This document shows, piece after piece, positions 41,573 through 50,553 of a stretch of DNA of 64,000 bases (positions within the stretch are counted from its first letter, which is position 1; the number at the start of each line of letters is the position of its first letter). The position numbers were made by a program, and so were the translations under genes. A model generated the notes under the pieces. That model searched no databases. It saw nothing but the letters and a program-made list of their open reading frames with translations, and had not been told where the DNA came from. The DNA is from Paraburkholderia fungorum (lineage in GTDB: Bacteria > Pseudomonadota > Gammaproteobacteria > Burkholderiales > Burkholderiaceae): assembly GCF_902833645.1 (NCBI RefSeq), contig NZ_CADFGE010000008.1, positions 1-64,000 on the forward strand, written 5' to 3'.

Positions 41573-41614
41573 GCGAGCCACGGGTTGGGCTGAAAAGTCC
41601 CGTCCGTGGCTCGC
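41573..41614 (+). terminator. 11-bp stem-loop after the NmrA-like gene
   Basis: GCGAGCCACGG (41573-41583) pairs exactly with CCGTGGCTCGC (41604-41614) around a 20-base loop. It is placed like a terminator, though without a T-run. Confidence 0.45.
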
Positions 41615-41696
41615 CTGCGTTCAGGATCCAGCGGCGACCTGGATTGCCCCGGCGCTATTGTGGAAATGGACGAGCTGAGTAGGGTCAGGATCAGCC

Positions 41697-42146
41697 TCAA
41701 TGCCCACCGCAATAAATCGCGGTCAGAAAAAGCGGTACGACTTCGCGAATGCCTGCATTGCTGCCAGCCTGCCGTACCCTCGCCTCAACCGACGAGGCAG
41801 ATCCTCTCACCACCACGCCATATGTTGAAGACTGGAGCGGCTGGCCGCTGCCCTGTTTGAAAATCGGATCGTTCTGCGCGTAGCCGAAAACGGCCGAGAC
41901 ATGAAAGCCAAACGCTGTCAGGTTGCTGCCGCGTGCGGGACGAAACGCATTGACCGAATTCGCTTCAATGCGCATCGGCTTCGGATCGATCGATTGGTCG
42001 TCCAGAAGCGGAGCAATGAAATCATGCGGATTCGACTGACAGTTCAGTTGGGCGTCGAGCGCATAGGCATTGCACACAGGAGAAGATAATCCCACGCCCA
42101 GCGACACAAGGGCGACTAGCATGCGAAGAGTGGATGGTTTCATCAT
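41697..42146 (-). CDS. Secreted hypothetical protein (149 aa)
   Basis: A 149-residue protein with a Sec signal peptide (about 1-29, LVALVSLGVGLSSPVCNAYA then LDAQLNCQSNPHDF). Two Cys pairs could form disulfides in the periplasm: NCQSNP near the N terminus and IYCGGH at the C terminus. The central part (IEANSVNAFRPARGSNLTAF and STYGVVVRGSASSVEARV) suggests a small beta-rich fold. It looks like uncharacterised periplasmic proteins of Burkholderia; I cannot assign a function. The ATG at 42146 or the next codon starts it. It is divergent from the LysR gene at 42424. Confidence 0.65.
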   Translation of the reverse strand: MMKPSTLRMLVALVSLGVGLSSPVCNAYALDAQLNCQSNPHDFIAPLLDDQSIDPKPMRIEANSVNAFRPARGSNLTAFGFHVSAVFGYAQNDPIFKQGSGQPLQSSTYGVVVRGSASSVEARVRQAGSNAGIREVVPLFLTAIYCGGH

Positions 42147-42423
42147 CGTAGCGCGATCGTTCTGCTGGATTGCCTCGAGAAGCCCAAGCACATAAGGTAG
42201 CAGATCGTTGAGATTTCAGAATCGTACCGCCCGCGCCGCCAGTCTGTGCGGTGACGCTCAAACCGCCCAAAGCCCGCGCACGACAGGCGGCAGGCCGTAT
42301 TTCGTGCCGCACGCGCGCCTGTCCAACTCCATCGCCCTGCTATGCTCTACATGAAGTCGGTCCAGCGCGCGAGGACCCGCCGCGCGGACTGTCGCCGTCC
42401 CGCCCGCTAAACGAACCGCAGCC

Positions 42424-43329
42424 ATGCCCCGCTCCTCACACTACGACCTGCAATCCCTGCGCGTTTTCATCGTCGTCGCGGAACTCGGCAGCCTGACGAA
42501 GGCGGCCGAGCGTACCTGCCTGACGCTCTCCGCGGTCAGCAAACGCATGACCGATCTGGAACATAGCATCGATTGCACACTGATGCTGCGGCAACCGCGC
42601 GGCATCGAGCTGACCGCCGCCGGCAAGGGTTTGCTCGCGCATGCGAGGCAAGTGGTCGAGCGCGTGAACCGCATGGCCAACGAAATGAGCGACTACGCCG
42701 CCGGCGTGCGTGGACACGTGCGAGTCTGGGCCAACACGTCGTCGGTCATCCAGTTCCTGCCGCACGATGTGCAGGCTTTTCTCTCCGGCAATCCCGGTGT
42801 GAAGATTTCACTCGAGGAACGGTTGAGCGACGAAATCGTCGCGGCGATCCGCAACGGCGACGCCGATATCGGCATCTTTGCGGACAATGTGCTGTCGCCG
42901 GGTATCGACAAGGCCATCTATCGCGAGGACAAACTCGTGCTGCTGGTGCCGGCCGGCCATCCGCTCGCCGCCCTCGAAGAAGTCGCCTTCGCCGACACGC
43001 TCGACTTCGAGTACGTCGGCCTGAACGAAGGCAGCTCGCTGCTCGCGCGGCTGCTCGATGCCGCATTCAGCGCGGACCGGGTGCTCAAGCTGCGCATCCA
43101 GGTGCACAGCTTCGACGGTATCTGCCGGATGATCGAGCACGGGCTCGGCATCGGCGTACTCCCCGAGGGCGCCGTGCGCCCGGAAATTCTCGCAGCGGGC
43201 CTGCGCGCCGTGAAACTGACCGACCCGTGGGCGCATCGCGCGTTGTGGATCGGCACGCTGTCGCGCGAAACGCTGTCGCCTGAAGCGCTGCGCCTGTACG
43301 ACTTCATGTCCGGCCATACCGAAGCCTGA
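42424..43329 (+). CDS. LysR-family regulator of the CoA-transferase operon
   Basis: A 301-residue LysR regulator. The HTH (about 8-68) reads VAELGSLTKAAERTCLTLSA, then VSKRMTDLEHSIDCTLMLR. The effector domain (about 95-295) contains GHVRVWANTSSVIQFLP, DADIGIFADNVLSPG and HGLGIGVLPEGAV. The ATG at 42424 opens the family start. It lies 112 bp upstream of the CoA-transferase operon in the same direction, separated by a strong hairpin, so it likely controls that operon and may be expressed separately. Related LysR proteins regulate organic-acid pathways. Confidence 0.87.
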   Translation: MPRSSHYDLQSLRVFIVVAELGSLTKAAERTCLTLSAVSKRMTDLEHSIDCTLMLRQPRGIELTAAGKGLLAHARQVVERVNRMANEMSDYAAGVRGHVRVWANTSSVIQFLPHDVQAFLSGNPGVKISLEERLSDEIVAAIRNGDADIGIFADNVLSPGIDKAIYREDKLVLLVPAGHPLAALEEVAFADTLDFEYVGLNEGSSLLARLLDAAFSADRVLKLRIQVHSFDGICRMIEHGLGIGVLPEGAVRPEILAAGLRAVKLTDPWAHRALWIGTLSRETLSPEALRLYDFMSGHTEA

Positions 43330-43335
43330 GTTCGC

Positions 43336-43362
43336 CGACCCTTTCCATTCTGGAAAGGGTCG
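43336..43362. terminator. 11-bp perfect hairpin between LysR and the catabolic operon
   Basis: CGACCCTTTCC (43336-43346) and its exact complement (43352-43362) flank ATTCT. It could terminate the LysR transcript or act as an operator for the operon 80 bases downstream. There is no T-run. Confidence 0.55.
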
Positions 43363-43441
43363 TTGAGAATCCATTGATTTTCAGCATGGGCGGGTTGTCG
43401 CAAAGTAAGCGTCAAGAGACGACGTTTGCAAGGAGACAACC

Positions 43442-44632
43442 ATGACGAAGCCGCTGGATGGCGTTCGCGTGCTCGAAATGGGCCAGCTTATTGCCGGCCC
43501 CTTCGCTGGAAAAATGCTCGCCGAGTTCGGCGCGCATGTCATCAAGATCGAACCACCCGGCACGGGCGACCCACTGCGTAAATGGCGCCTGCTGCATGAG
43601 GGCACATCCGTCTGGTGGGCGGCGCAATCGCGCAACAAGGAATCCGTCACGCTCGATCTTCGCTCGCCCGAAGCTCAGGACGTGGTTCGTCAACTGGTCG
43701 CGCAAAGCGACGTGCTGATCGAGAACTTTCGTCCCGGCACGCTCGAAAAATGGGGTCTCGGCTGGGAGGAACTGCATGCGTTAAATCCTGGTCTCGTGAT
43801 GCTGCGCGTGTCCGGCTATGGGCAGACCGGTCCCTACCGCGACCGTCCGGGCTTCGGCGTCATCGGCGAAGCGATGGGCGGCTTGCGGCATCTGAGCGGC
43901 GAAAGCGGCCGCACACCGGTGCGCGTGGGCATCTCCATCGGCGATTCCCTCTCCGCCTTGCACGGCGTGATCGGCATCCTGCTCGCGCTGCGCCATCGCG
44001 ATCAGAACGGCGGTGCGGGCCAGATGATCGACGTCGCGCTCTACGAGTCGGTTTTCAACATGATGGAAAGCCTGCTGCCCGAGTACTCGACATTCGGCGC
44101 CGTGCGTCAAGCGGCGGGCAGCAGCCTGCCGGGGATCGCGCCGTCGAATGCTTATCGCTGCAGCGACGGCAAATATGCACTGATCGCCGGCAATGGCGAC
44201 AGCATCTTCCGGCGCCTGATGGAACTGATCGGCCGCCAGGACCTCGCGGACGATCCCACCCTCGCCCAGAACGATGGCCGCGTAAACAACGTCGAGCGGC
44301 TGGATGCAGCGATTGCCGACTGGACTCACCGCCACACACTCGACGAGGTGCTCACCGCGCTCAATGACGCGCGCATTCCCGCCGGCAAGATCTACGACGT
44401 CGCCGACATCGCGAACGACCCGCACTACCACGCACGCGAAATGATCCTCGACAGCCAGCTTCCCGACGGCACGCCGGTGCAACTGCCCGGCATCGTCCCG
44501 AAGCTGAGCGCGACGCCGGGCACGGCAAACACCTGCGCGCCCACCCTCGGCCAGCACACCGACAAGGTGCTGGAAAACCTCGGCATCGGCACGACGACTC
44601 GCGACGCCTGGCGCGCCCGCGGCATCATCTGA
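43442..44632 (+). CDS. Class III CoA-transferase (CaiB/BaiF family)
   Basis: A 396-residue enzyme that moves CoA between carboxylic acids, for example from succinyl-CoA to a dicarboxylate or hydroxy acid. Family motifs are LEMGQLIAGPFAGKMLAEFG, DVLIENFRPGTLEKWGLGWE and VSGYGQTGPYRDRPGFGVIG. The ATG at 43442 has AAGGAG. It is first of five genes; the aldolase-like gene follows after 13 bp. Together they look like an activation-and-cleavage pathway such as citramalate or a related branched hydroxy-dicarboxylate: the transferase makes the thioester, the lyase cleaves it. Confidence 0.9.
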   Translation: MTKPLDGVRVLEMGQLIAGPFAGKMLAEFGAHVIKIEPPGTGDPLRKWRLLHEGTSVWWAAQSRNKESVTLDLRSPEAQDVVRQLVAQSDVLIENFRPGTLEKWGLGWEELHALNPGLVMLRVSGYGQTGPYRDRPGFGVIGEAMGGLRHLSGESGRTPVRVGISIGDSLSALHGVIGILLALRHRDQNGGAGQMIDVALYESVFNMMESLLPEYSTFGAVRQAAGSSLPGIAPSNAYRCSDGKYALIAGNGDSIFRRLMELIGRQDLADDPTLAQNDGRVNNVERLDAAIADWTHRHTLDEVLTALNDARIPAGKIYDVADIANDPHYHAREMILDSQLPDGTPVQLPGIVPKLSATPGTANTCAPTLGQHTDKVLENLGIGTTTRDAWRARGII

Positions 44633-44645
44633 ACAGGAGCCCCGC

Positions 44646-45611
44646 ATGAGCAGCAAACGTCTGTATATCCACGAGGTCGCCACTCGCGACGGTTTCCAGA
44701 ACGAGGCCCGGTTCGTCGACACCGACGCCAAGATCGAACTGATCGACCGTCTGAGCGCCTGCGGTTACGCGAGGATCGAGGTGACCTCGTTCACCTCGCC
44801 GAAAGCGATTCCGGCCTTGCGCGATGCCGAAGCCGTCATGCAGCAAATCAAGCGGCATCAAGGCGTTATCTACACCGTGCTCGTTCCGAATCTGCGCGGC
44901 GCCGAGCGCGCGCTGTCGTGCGGTGTCGATGAAGTCAATCTCGTGATGTCGGTGAGCGAGAGCCACAACCACGCGAACCTGCGCATGAGCCGCGAACAAT
45001 CGTTCGCACAATTGCGCGACGTAATCGGCGTGGTCAGGCAAACGAAGGTGGCGATCAACGTGTCGCTCTCCACCGCAATGGGCTGCCCGATGGAAGGCGA
45101 TATCGAACCGGCTGACGTGCTGGACTGGATGCAGCGCTTCGCCGATCTCGGCGTGCATGGCGTGACCTTGTGCGACACCACCGGCATGGCCTATCCATCG
45201 CAGGTCGGGGCGCTGTGCGCCGCCGCGCGCGAGCGTTTTGCCGCCCTTGACCTCACGCTGCACTTTCATAACACGCGCGGCATGGCGCTCGCCAACACGC
45301 TCGCCGCGCTGCAAGCCGGTATCGACCGCTTCGACGCGTCGCTCGGCGGACTCGGCGGGTGCCCCTACGCGCCGGGTGCAACGGGCAATGTCTGCACCGA
45401 GGAACTCGTGCACATGCTCGAACTCGACGGCTACGACACCGGCGTCGATCTCGATGCCGTGCTGTCCGCCTCGGCGCTGCTTCCCGGACTGATCGGCCAC
45501 GACGTGCCGAGCCAGTTGCTCAAGGCCGGACGCCGCCTCGATCTGCACCCGGCGCCTTGCATCGCGACCGACGGCCTGCCAGAACAACGCGCATTTTCTT
45601 CAGGAACCTGA
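44646..45611 (+). CDS. HMG-CoA lyase-like aldolase
   Basis: A 321-residue TIM-barrel lyase of the HMGL-like superfamily, which splits 3-hydroxyacyl-CoA thioesters to acetyl-CoA (or pyruvate) and a keto product. Metal- and substrate-binding motifs are ATRDGFQNE, LCDTTGMAYPSQ and LHFHNTRGMAL; the mobile catalytic loop is GGLGGCPYAPGATGN with the active Cys. It is 13 bp from the CoA-transferase gene and 1 bp from the next gene, so it is co-translated. The substrate is probably the thioester made by the upstream transferase, citramalyl-CoA-like; not the leucine pathway, since no other leucine genes are near. Confidence 0.88.
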   Translation: MSSKRLYIHEVATRDGFQNEARFVDTDAKIELIDRLSACGYARIEVTSFTSPKAIPALRDAEAVMQQIKRHQGVIYTVLVPNLRGAERALSCGVDEVNLVMSVSESHNHANLRMSREQSFAQLRDVIGVVRQTKVAINVSLSTAMGCPMEGDIEPADVLDWMQRFADLGVHGVTLCDTTGMAYPSQVGALCAAARERFAALDLTLHFHNTRGMALANTLAALQAGIDRFDASLGGLGGCPYAPGATGNVCTEELVHMLELDGYDTGVDLDAVLSASALLPGLIGHDVPSQLLKAGRRLDLHPAPCIATDGLPEQRAFSSGT

Positions 45612-45612
45612 C

Positions 45613-45999
45613 ATGGCACTCATCGATCACCTCGATCACCTCGTACTGACTTGCGTCGACTTCGTTGCAACGAAGCGGTTCTACACCGAGGTCATGCAGA
45701 TGCAACTCGAGACGTTTGGCGAAGGACGTATTGCGTTTCGCTTCGGCAATCAGAAGATCAACGTCCACGTGCGCGGCGCCGAATTCGAGCCGAAGGCGCA
45801 TGTTCCCGTGCCGGGCGCGCTCGACCTGTGTTTCATCGCCACCGTGCCGCTCGACGATGTCATTGCGCATCTCGCCCGCTGCCAATGGCCGATTATCGAA
45901 GGCCCGGTTGCGCGCACCGGCGCCACACAGAAGATTCGATCGGTGTACGTGCGCGATCCCGATCTGAATCTGATCGAGATTTCCGAACTCGCGGGTTGA
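45613..45999 (+). CDS. VOC-family metalloprotein (glyoxalase/dioxygenase fold)
   Basis: A 128-residue vicinal-oxygen-chelate protein with two beta-alpha-beta-beta-beta modules. The opening LIDHLDHLVLTCVDFVATKR and FYTEVMQMQL, then the second module PGALDLCFIATVPLDDVIAH and VYVRDPDLNLIEISE are typical; the metal ligands would be H in the DHLVL strand and E in the last strand. It starts one base after the lyase gene stop, with AGGAA as ribosome binding site. It may isomerise, epimerise or oxygenate a pathway intermediate. Confidence 0.87.
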   Translation: MALIDHLDHLVLTCVDFVATKRFYTEVMQMQLETFGEGRIAFRFGNQKINVHVRGAEFEPKAHVPVPGALDLCFIATVPLDDVIAHLARCQWPIIEGPVARTGATQKIRSVYVRDPDLNLIEISELAG

Positions 46000-46101
46000 T
46001 GTCATGACACCACGCTCCCTACGAACCGGTCACATTCACATGCCGGTCAGCAATCTGATTCACGTGCCTTTGCAGCCCACCCTTTGCCAGGCGGTGATTC
46101 G

Positions 46102-47049
46102 ATGAACATCGTCCTGCTCGACAGCGGCACGTTGCCCGTGCCGCTCACCGCGCCGGCCTGGGCGGGCGAATGGTCCGCCCGCCTCGCCACGCGCGCCGCC
46201 GACGTGGTTCATGCGCTCGAAGATGCCGCCATTGCGATCACGAACAAAGTGCCGATCCGCGCGGCCGATCTGAAACGCCTGCCGAAACTCCGCTTCATCT
46301 GCATTGCCGCAACGGGTTTCGATTGCATCGATATCGACGCCTGCCGCGAGTCCGGCGTGATCGTATCCAACGTGCCGGGGTATTCGGCACAGAGCGTCTC
46401 GGAGTGGGCGCTCGCGTCGATCTTCGCGTTGCGGCGCAATCTGTTCGCCTATCGTGAGACCGCTCGCATCGGTTGGGCGGCCTCGCCGAATTTCTGCGTA
46501 CACGACGCGCCGATTCTCGACATCGCCGGTTCGACGCTCGGCATTATCGGGCGCGGCGCGATCGGCAGTTCGCTCGCCCGGCTGGCCCGCGCGGTCGGCA
46601 TGAATGTGCTGTTTGCGGAGCACCGCGGACGGTTGACGGTTCGCGAAGGCTTCACGTCATTTGACGAGGTGGTGCGCTCCGCCGACGTTCTCTCGCTCCA
46701 CTGTCCACTGACCGAAGCGACGCGCAAGCTGATCGACGCGCCCACACTTCGCGCGATGAAACGCGGCGCGTTGCTCGTGAATAGCGCGCGCGGCGGCCTA
46801 GTCGATTCGGTAGCACTGATCGATGCGCTTACCACCGGCCACCTCGGCGGCGCCGCGCTCGACGTGCTCCCGCAGGAACCACCCGATCCGCATGAGCCCC
46901 TGCTGGCGTGCGCGCATCGCAACCTCATCGTCACGCCGCACATCAGTTGGGCGGCGACGCATGCCGCGAACCGGCTCAATGCCGGCATCGAAGCGAACCT
47001 CGCTGCGTTCCATGCGGGCGCACCGATCAACGTGGTGAACGGCGCATAA
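46102..47049 (+). CDS. D-2-hydroxyacid dehydrogenase
   Basis: A 315-residue NAD-dependent enzyme that interconverts 2-hydroxy acids and 2-keto acids. The Rossmann motif is GIIGRGAIGSSLARL; the catalytic Arg is in VNSARGGLVD, the Glu in LPQEPPDPHEP and the His in TPHISWAATH. The start is the ATG at 46102, where the family N terminus (MNIVLLDSGTLPV) begins. It lies 102 bp after the VOC gene. In the pathway it probably reduces or oxidises the keto acid released by the lyase. Confidence 0.88.
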   Translation: MNIVLLDSGTLPVPLTAPAWAGEWSARLATRAADVVHALEDAAIAITNKVPIRAADLKRLPKLRFICIAATGFDCIDIDACRESGVIVSNVPGYSAQSVSEWALASIFALRRNLFAYRETARIGWAASPNFCVHDAPILDIAGSTLGIIGRGAIGSSLARLARAVGMNVLFAEHRGRLTVREGFTSFDEVVRSADVLSLHCPLTEATRKLIDAPTLRAMKRGALLVNSARGGLVDSVALIDALTTGHLGGAALDVLPQEPPDPHEPLLACAHRNLIVTPHISWAATHAANRLNAGIEANLAAFHAGAPINVVNGA

Positions 47050-47082
47050 GCCGCCCCCGAAAATAAAGTAACGGAGACAAGC

Positions 47083-48540
47083 ATGAACAGCAGCAATCTG
47101 GGCGTGGGCGCAAAAGCAGGCGCCCATTCGCGCATCGCTTCATCCGAGCCGGTTTCAACCGACGAATCACACCGCCAGGATGTTCAGGCCACCACGTTGG
47201 GCGGCTGGATGGACAACATGCCTGCGGGCTCACTGCATCGATTTGTAGTGTGGGTGATCGGCATAGGCCTGTTCTTCGATATGTTCGAGATTTTCCTTGT
47301 CAGCTCGATCGGCGCGGCGCTGCAGGGCGAGTACGGTATCGACAGACACAGCATGGACTTCAAGCTGCTGCTGGCCTCGGCCTTTGTCGGCATGTTCTTC
47401 GGCGCATTTTTTCTGGGCAGCATGGCCGACCGGATTGGCCGGCGCAAGGCTTTCCTGTTCAATCTGATCTGGTACAGCGGCTTTTCACTGCTAGGCGCAT
47501 TCTCGGTCAATGCCGGGATGCTGGTGATCTGCCGCTTCCTCACCGGCATTGGCGTAGGCGCACTCTATCCCGTCGCCGATAGTTTCCTGTCCGAGATTCT
47601 GCCCAAGGAACGCCGCGGACGAATGGCCGCCTGGGCCTACACCGCGTCGTATGTTGCCGTGCCGCTAGTCGGATTCCTCGCGCTTTGGCTCAACCCTCTG
47701 CACTTTGGTGCCGTGGCGGGTTGGCGCGTTATTCTGGTGATCGGCAGCCTGGGCGCAGTACTGGTTCTGCTCGTACAGCATAAGTTGCCCGAAAGCCCGC
47801 GCTGGCTATTGGCGCAGGGTCGCGTCGACGAATCTCACGCAATGCTTCGGCGCTTTGCCGACAGTGCCGGGGTGACGGTGCCGGTCATCTCGCCTGAGGC
47901 GACCGTCAAGCGCAATGCAATGACTTTAGGTGAGCGCGTGGCCCTGCTACGCCGCCCTCCGTACAACAAACGCTACCTGATGCTGGCCATCTTCCATCTG
48001 CTGCAGGGATTTGGCTACTACGGCTTTGGCACACTGGCCGCCACAGTGGTGAAAAGCCGCGGCTTTGACATCACCGACGGCACGTTGTTTATCGCGCTGT
48101 CGTTTCTCGGCTACCCGGTCGGCTCTTTGCTTTCAATCCCGCTCCTCAACTGGATAGAACGCAGGACGCTGGTGATCGGCGCCATCTTGTCCATTGCGGT
48201 TTTTGGCTTGGGTTTTGCCTATTCGAACAACTCGGGGTTGATCGTTCTATTTGGCGTGTTGACAACCTGCGCGTCGAACGTATTCAGCAATGCGTACCAT
48301 GTCTATCAAGCGGAAATTTTTCCAGCCAGCGTGCGCTCGACTGCAATCGGCAGCACCTATTCGTTGTCCCGCATTGTTAGTGCGATGCTGCCGTTCATCT
48401 TGCTCCCCGTATTGAGCCAGCAAGGAGCGGGCGCTATGTTCGGCATTATTGCGGTGGCCCTGTTGATCGTGGCTATCACCGTGCGAGTCCTCGGCCCCCG
48501 CACGACACGGCGCAGCCAGGACGAGATCAATCCGGGTTAA
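47083..48540 (+). CDS. MFS transporter, aromatic/organic-acid type
   Basis: A 485-residue major-facilitator protein with 12 membrane helices and an N-terminal cytoplasmic extension of about 50 residues. The loop-2 motif is GSMADRIGRRKAFL, the loop-4 motif is PKERRGRMAAWAYT, and PESPRWLLAQGRVDE is characteristic of the sugar-porter/AAHS branch. The ATG at 47083 has GGAGA upstream. It is the last gene of the operon, 33 bp after the dehydrogenase, and probably imports the substrate, an organic acid. A short hairpin follows at 48576-48599. Confidence 0.88.
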   Translation: MNSSNLGVGAKAGAHSRIASSEPVSTDESHRQDVQATTLGGWMDNMPAGSLHRFVVWVIGIGLFFDMFEIFLVSSIGAALQGEYGIDRHSMDFKLLLASAFVGMFFGAFFLGSMADRIGRRKAFLFNLIWYSGFSLLGAFSVNAGMLVICRFLTGIGVGALYPVADSFLSEILPKERRGRMAAWAYTASYVAVPLVGFLALWLNPLHFGAVAGWRVILVIGSLGAVLVLLVQHKLPESPRWLLAQGRVDESHAMLRRFADSAGVTVPVISPEATVKRNAMTLGERVALLRRPPYNKRYLMLAIFHLLQGFGYYGFGTLAATVVKSRGFDITDGTLFIALSFLGYPVGSLLSIPLLNWIERRTLVIGAILSIAVFGLGFAYSNNSGLIVLFGVLTTCASNVFSNAYHVYQAEIFPASVRSTAIGSTYSLSRIVSAMLPFILLPVLSQQGAGAMFGIIAVALLIVAITVRVLGPRTTRRSQDEINPG

Positions 48541-48575
48541 GCCGCGCGTCGTACATCGTTTCATTACAGAAGGCA

Positions 48576-48599
48576 GCGCGCCGATCCATCGAGGCGCGC
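48576..48599. terminator. Hairpin after the MFS gene
   Basis: GCGCGCC (48576-48582) and GGCGCGC (48593-48599) form a 7-bp stem with an interior GAT/ATC pairing. It lies 36 bases after the operon's last stop, in the gap before the convergent monooxygenase gene. Confidence 0.45.
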
Positions 48600-48669
48600 C
48601 GCCCCACACCTGATATCTGTCAAACGGGGGGCGACGAGGTATGCATCACCCTCACGTCTGCATCAGGAG

Positions 48670-50472
48670 TCAGGAGAGATGATGCACTTCCTGCAGGCCA
48701 TATACCGGCGTCGCAATCCCCTCCATGCGCGCCTTCAACTGCAGCGATAAGTATTGCGAGTAGTGGCGCGATTGATGCAGATTACCGCCATGGAACCATA
48801 AGGCAGTCTGCTGCGTCGGTTTCCACATGTTGCGCTGCTCACCCTCCCACGGTCCCGGGTCTTTCGTCGTATTCGAGCCCAGCCCCCACACCTTGCCCAC
48901 TTTATCCGCCACTTCACGCGAGATAAGATCGGCGGCCCAGCCGTTCATCGATCCATAGCCGGTCGCATAGACGACGAGATCCGCTTCCAGTTCGGTGCCG
49001 TCGCTGAGCACGACAGAGTGCTCTTTCAGTTCGACCACATCCACGCCGCTCTTCAGCTTGATCTTGCCGTCCGCGACAAGATCGGCGGCGCCCACATCGA
49101 TGTAATAACCCGACCCGCGCCGAAGATACTTCATGAAAAGCCCTGAGTCGTCGTCCCCGAAATCGAGCATGAAGCCGCTTTTCTCCAGACGGTCGTAGAA
49201 CGCCGCGTCGCGCTGCCTGATGGCATCGAAGACCGGTTTCTGGAACGTATGCAGGATCTTGTACGGGATCGACGCAAAGGTCAGATCGGCTTTCGAAGTC
49301 GTCATGCCCGACGCCACCGCGCGCTCGGAATAAAGATCGCCGAGCGCAAGTTCCATCAACGAATCCGACTTGACGATATGCGTGGACGAACGCTGCACCA
49401 TCGTGACGTCGACGCCCGCCTCCCACAGCGCCGCGCAGATATCGTGCGACGAATTGTTCGCGCCGATCACCACGACTTTCTTGCCCTTGTAAGCGTCCGG
49501 CCCCGGATGTTTCGACGAGTGATGCTGCTCGCCCTTGAACACGTCCATGCCTTTGAATGAGGGGATATTCGGCTTACCCGACATGCCCGTCGCCAGCACA
49601 AGCTGCTTGGGCCGCAGCGTCAGCGTCTCGCCGCCGTGCTCGACCTCGACCACCCATTCGGCCGCCGCTTCGTCGTAGCGCGCGGACTTGCAGGTGGTCG
49701 ACCCCCAGTAGTTCAACTCCATGACCTTGGTGTACATCTCAAGCCAGTCGCCGATCTTGTCCTTGGGCGTAAAGACCGGCCAGTTGTCGGGGAACGGCAA
49801 ATACGGCATGTGGTCGTACCAGACCGGATCATGTAGACACAGCGACTTGTAGCGGTTGCGCCACTGATCGCCAGGACGTGGGTTCTTGTCCACGATTATC
49901 GTCGGCACTCCCAACTGGCGCAACCGCGCACCCAGCCCGATCCCACCTTGTCCTCCTCCCACGATCAGACAGTAAGGTTGCTCCGCACGACCCAGCGTCC
50001 GCGCCTCCGCTTCGCGGCGCTCCTTCCAGGTGACCCGATCCGTGCGTGCGCCATGTTCCGCGCCCATCGGGCGACGCTGGCCCTTGGGCTCCTCGTGGCC
50101 TTTCAGTTCGGCCATGGTAGTCAGCAAGGTCCAGATCAGGCCGTCTTTTACACGGATAAAACCACTGCCGCGGGCGACCTGTGTTTCGAACGTGATCCAC
50201 GCCTGGGCCACACCATCGGCTTCGGTCGGCGTTTCGTTTTCGGCAATCCTCAGCCGGGTGGGTTTGATGGCGTCAAGTTGGGCGTCGAGCATGGCGCCGA
50301 TCTGGTCCCGGCCCTCCATGGTTTTAATATTCCAGGTGAAAGCAACCAGATCGCGCCAATAGCATTCCGGTTGAAACAACGCGACGGCCGCAGCGGTATC
50401 GCCGCGTTTGAGCGCCGATTCCAGGGACTCCAGAACATGTGTAATAGTCTGGCTTGCATTATTTTCAGGCAT
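48670..50472 (-). CDS. NTF2-like / flavin-containing monooxygenase fusion
   Basis: A 600-residue fusion. Residues about 1-130 form a SnoaL/NTF2-like domain (SALKRGDTAAAVALFQPECY, ending MAELKGHEEPKGQ). Residues about 165-600 are a class B flavin monooxygenase: FAD motif LIVGGGQGGIGLGARL, NADPH motif VVIGANNSSHDICAAL and the FATGY-like VVYATGYGSMNG. This type is similar to plant-YUCCA-like or bacterial FMOs; the substrate could be an indole, amine or other heteroatom compound. The ATG at 50472 has GGAGCAACC before it. It lies 81 bp from the AcoR-like regulator gene, in the same direction, which probably controls it. Confidence 0.87.
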   Translation of the reverse strand: MPENNASQTITHVLESLESALKRGDTAAAVALFQPECYWRDLVAFTWNIKTMEGRDQIGAMLDAQLDAIKPTRLRIAENETPTEADGVAQAWITFETQVARGSGFIRVKDGLIWTLLTTMAELKGHEEPKGQRRPMGAEHGARTDRVTWKERREAEARTLGRAEQPYCLIVGGGQGGIGLGARLRQLGVPTIIVDKNPRPGDQWRNRYKSLCLHDPVWYDHMPYLPFPDNWPVFTPKDKIGDWLEMYTKVMELNYWGSTTCKSARYDEAAAEWVVEVEHGGETLTLRPKQLVLATGMSGKPNIPSFKGMDVFKGEQHHSSKHPGPDAYKGKKVVVIGANNSSHDICAALWEAGVDVTMVQRSSTHIVKSDSLMELALGDLYSERAVASGMTTSKADLTFASIPYKILHTFQKPVFDAIRQRDAAFYDRLEKSGFMLDFGDDDSGLFMKYLRRGSGYYIDVGAADLVADGKIKLKSGVDVVELKEHSVVLSDGTELEADLVVYATGYGSMNGWAADLISREVADKVGKVWGLGSNTTKDPGPWEGEQRNMWKPTQQTALWFHGGNLHQSRHYSQYLSLQLKARMEGIATPVYGLQEVHHLS

Positions 50473-50553
50473 GGTTGCTCCTCCATTCGATACGGATTAG
50501 TGAAACGTCGAAGTGATACGCGGGTTCTTTGCCCGCTGGATAACGGTGGACCG

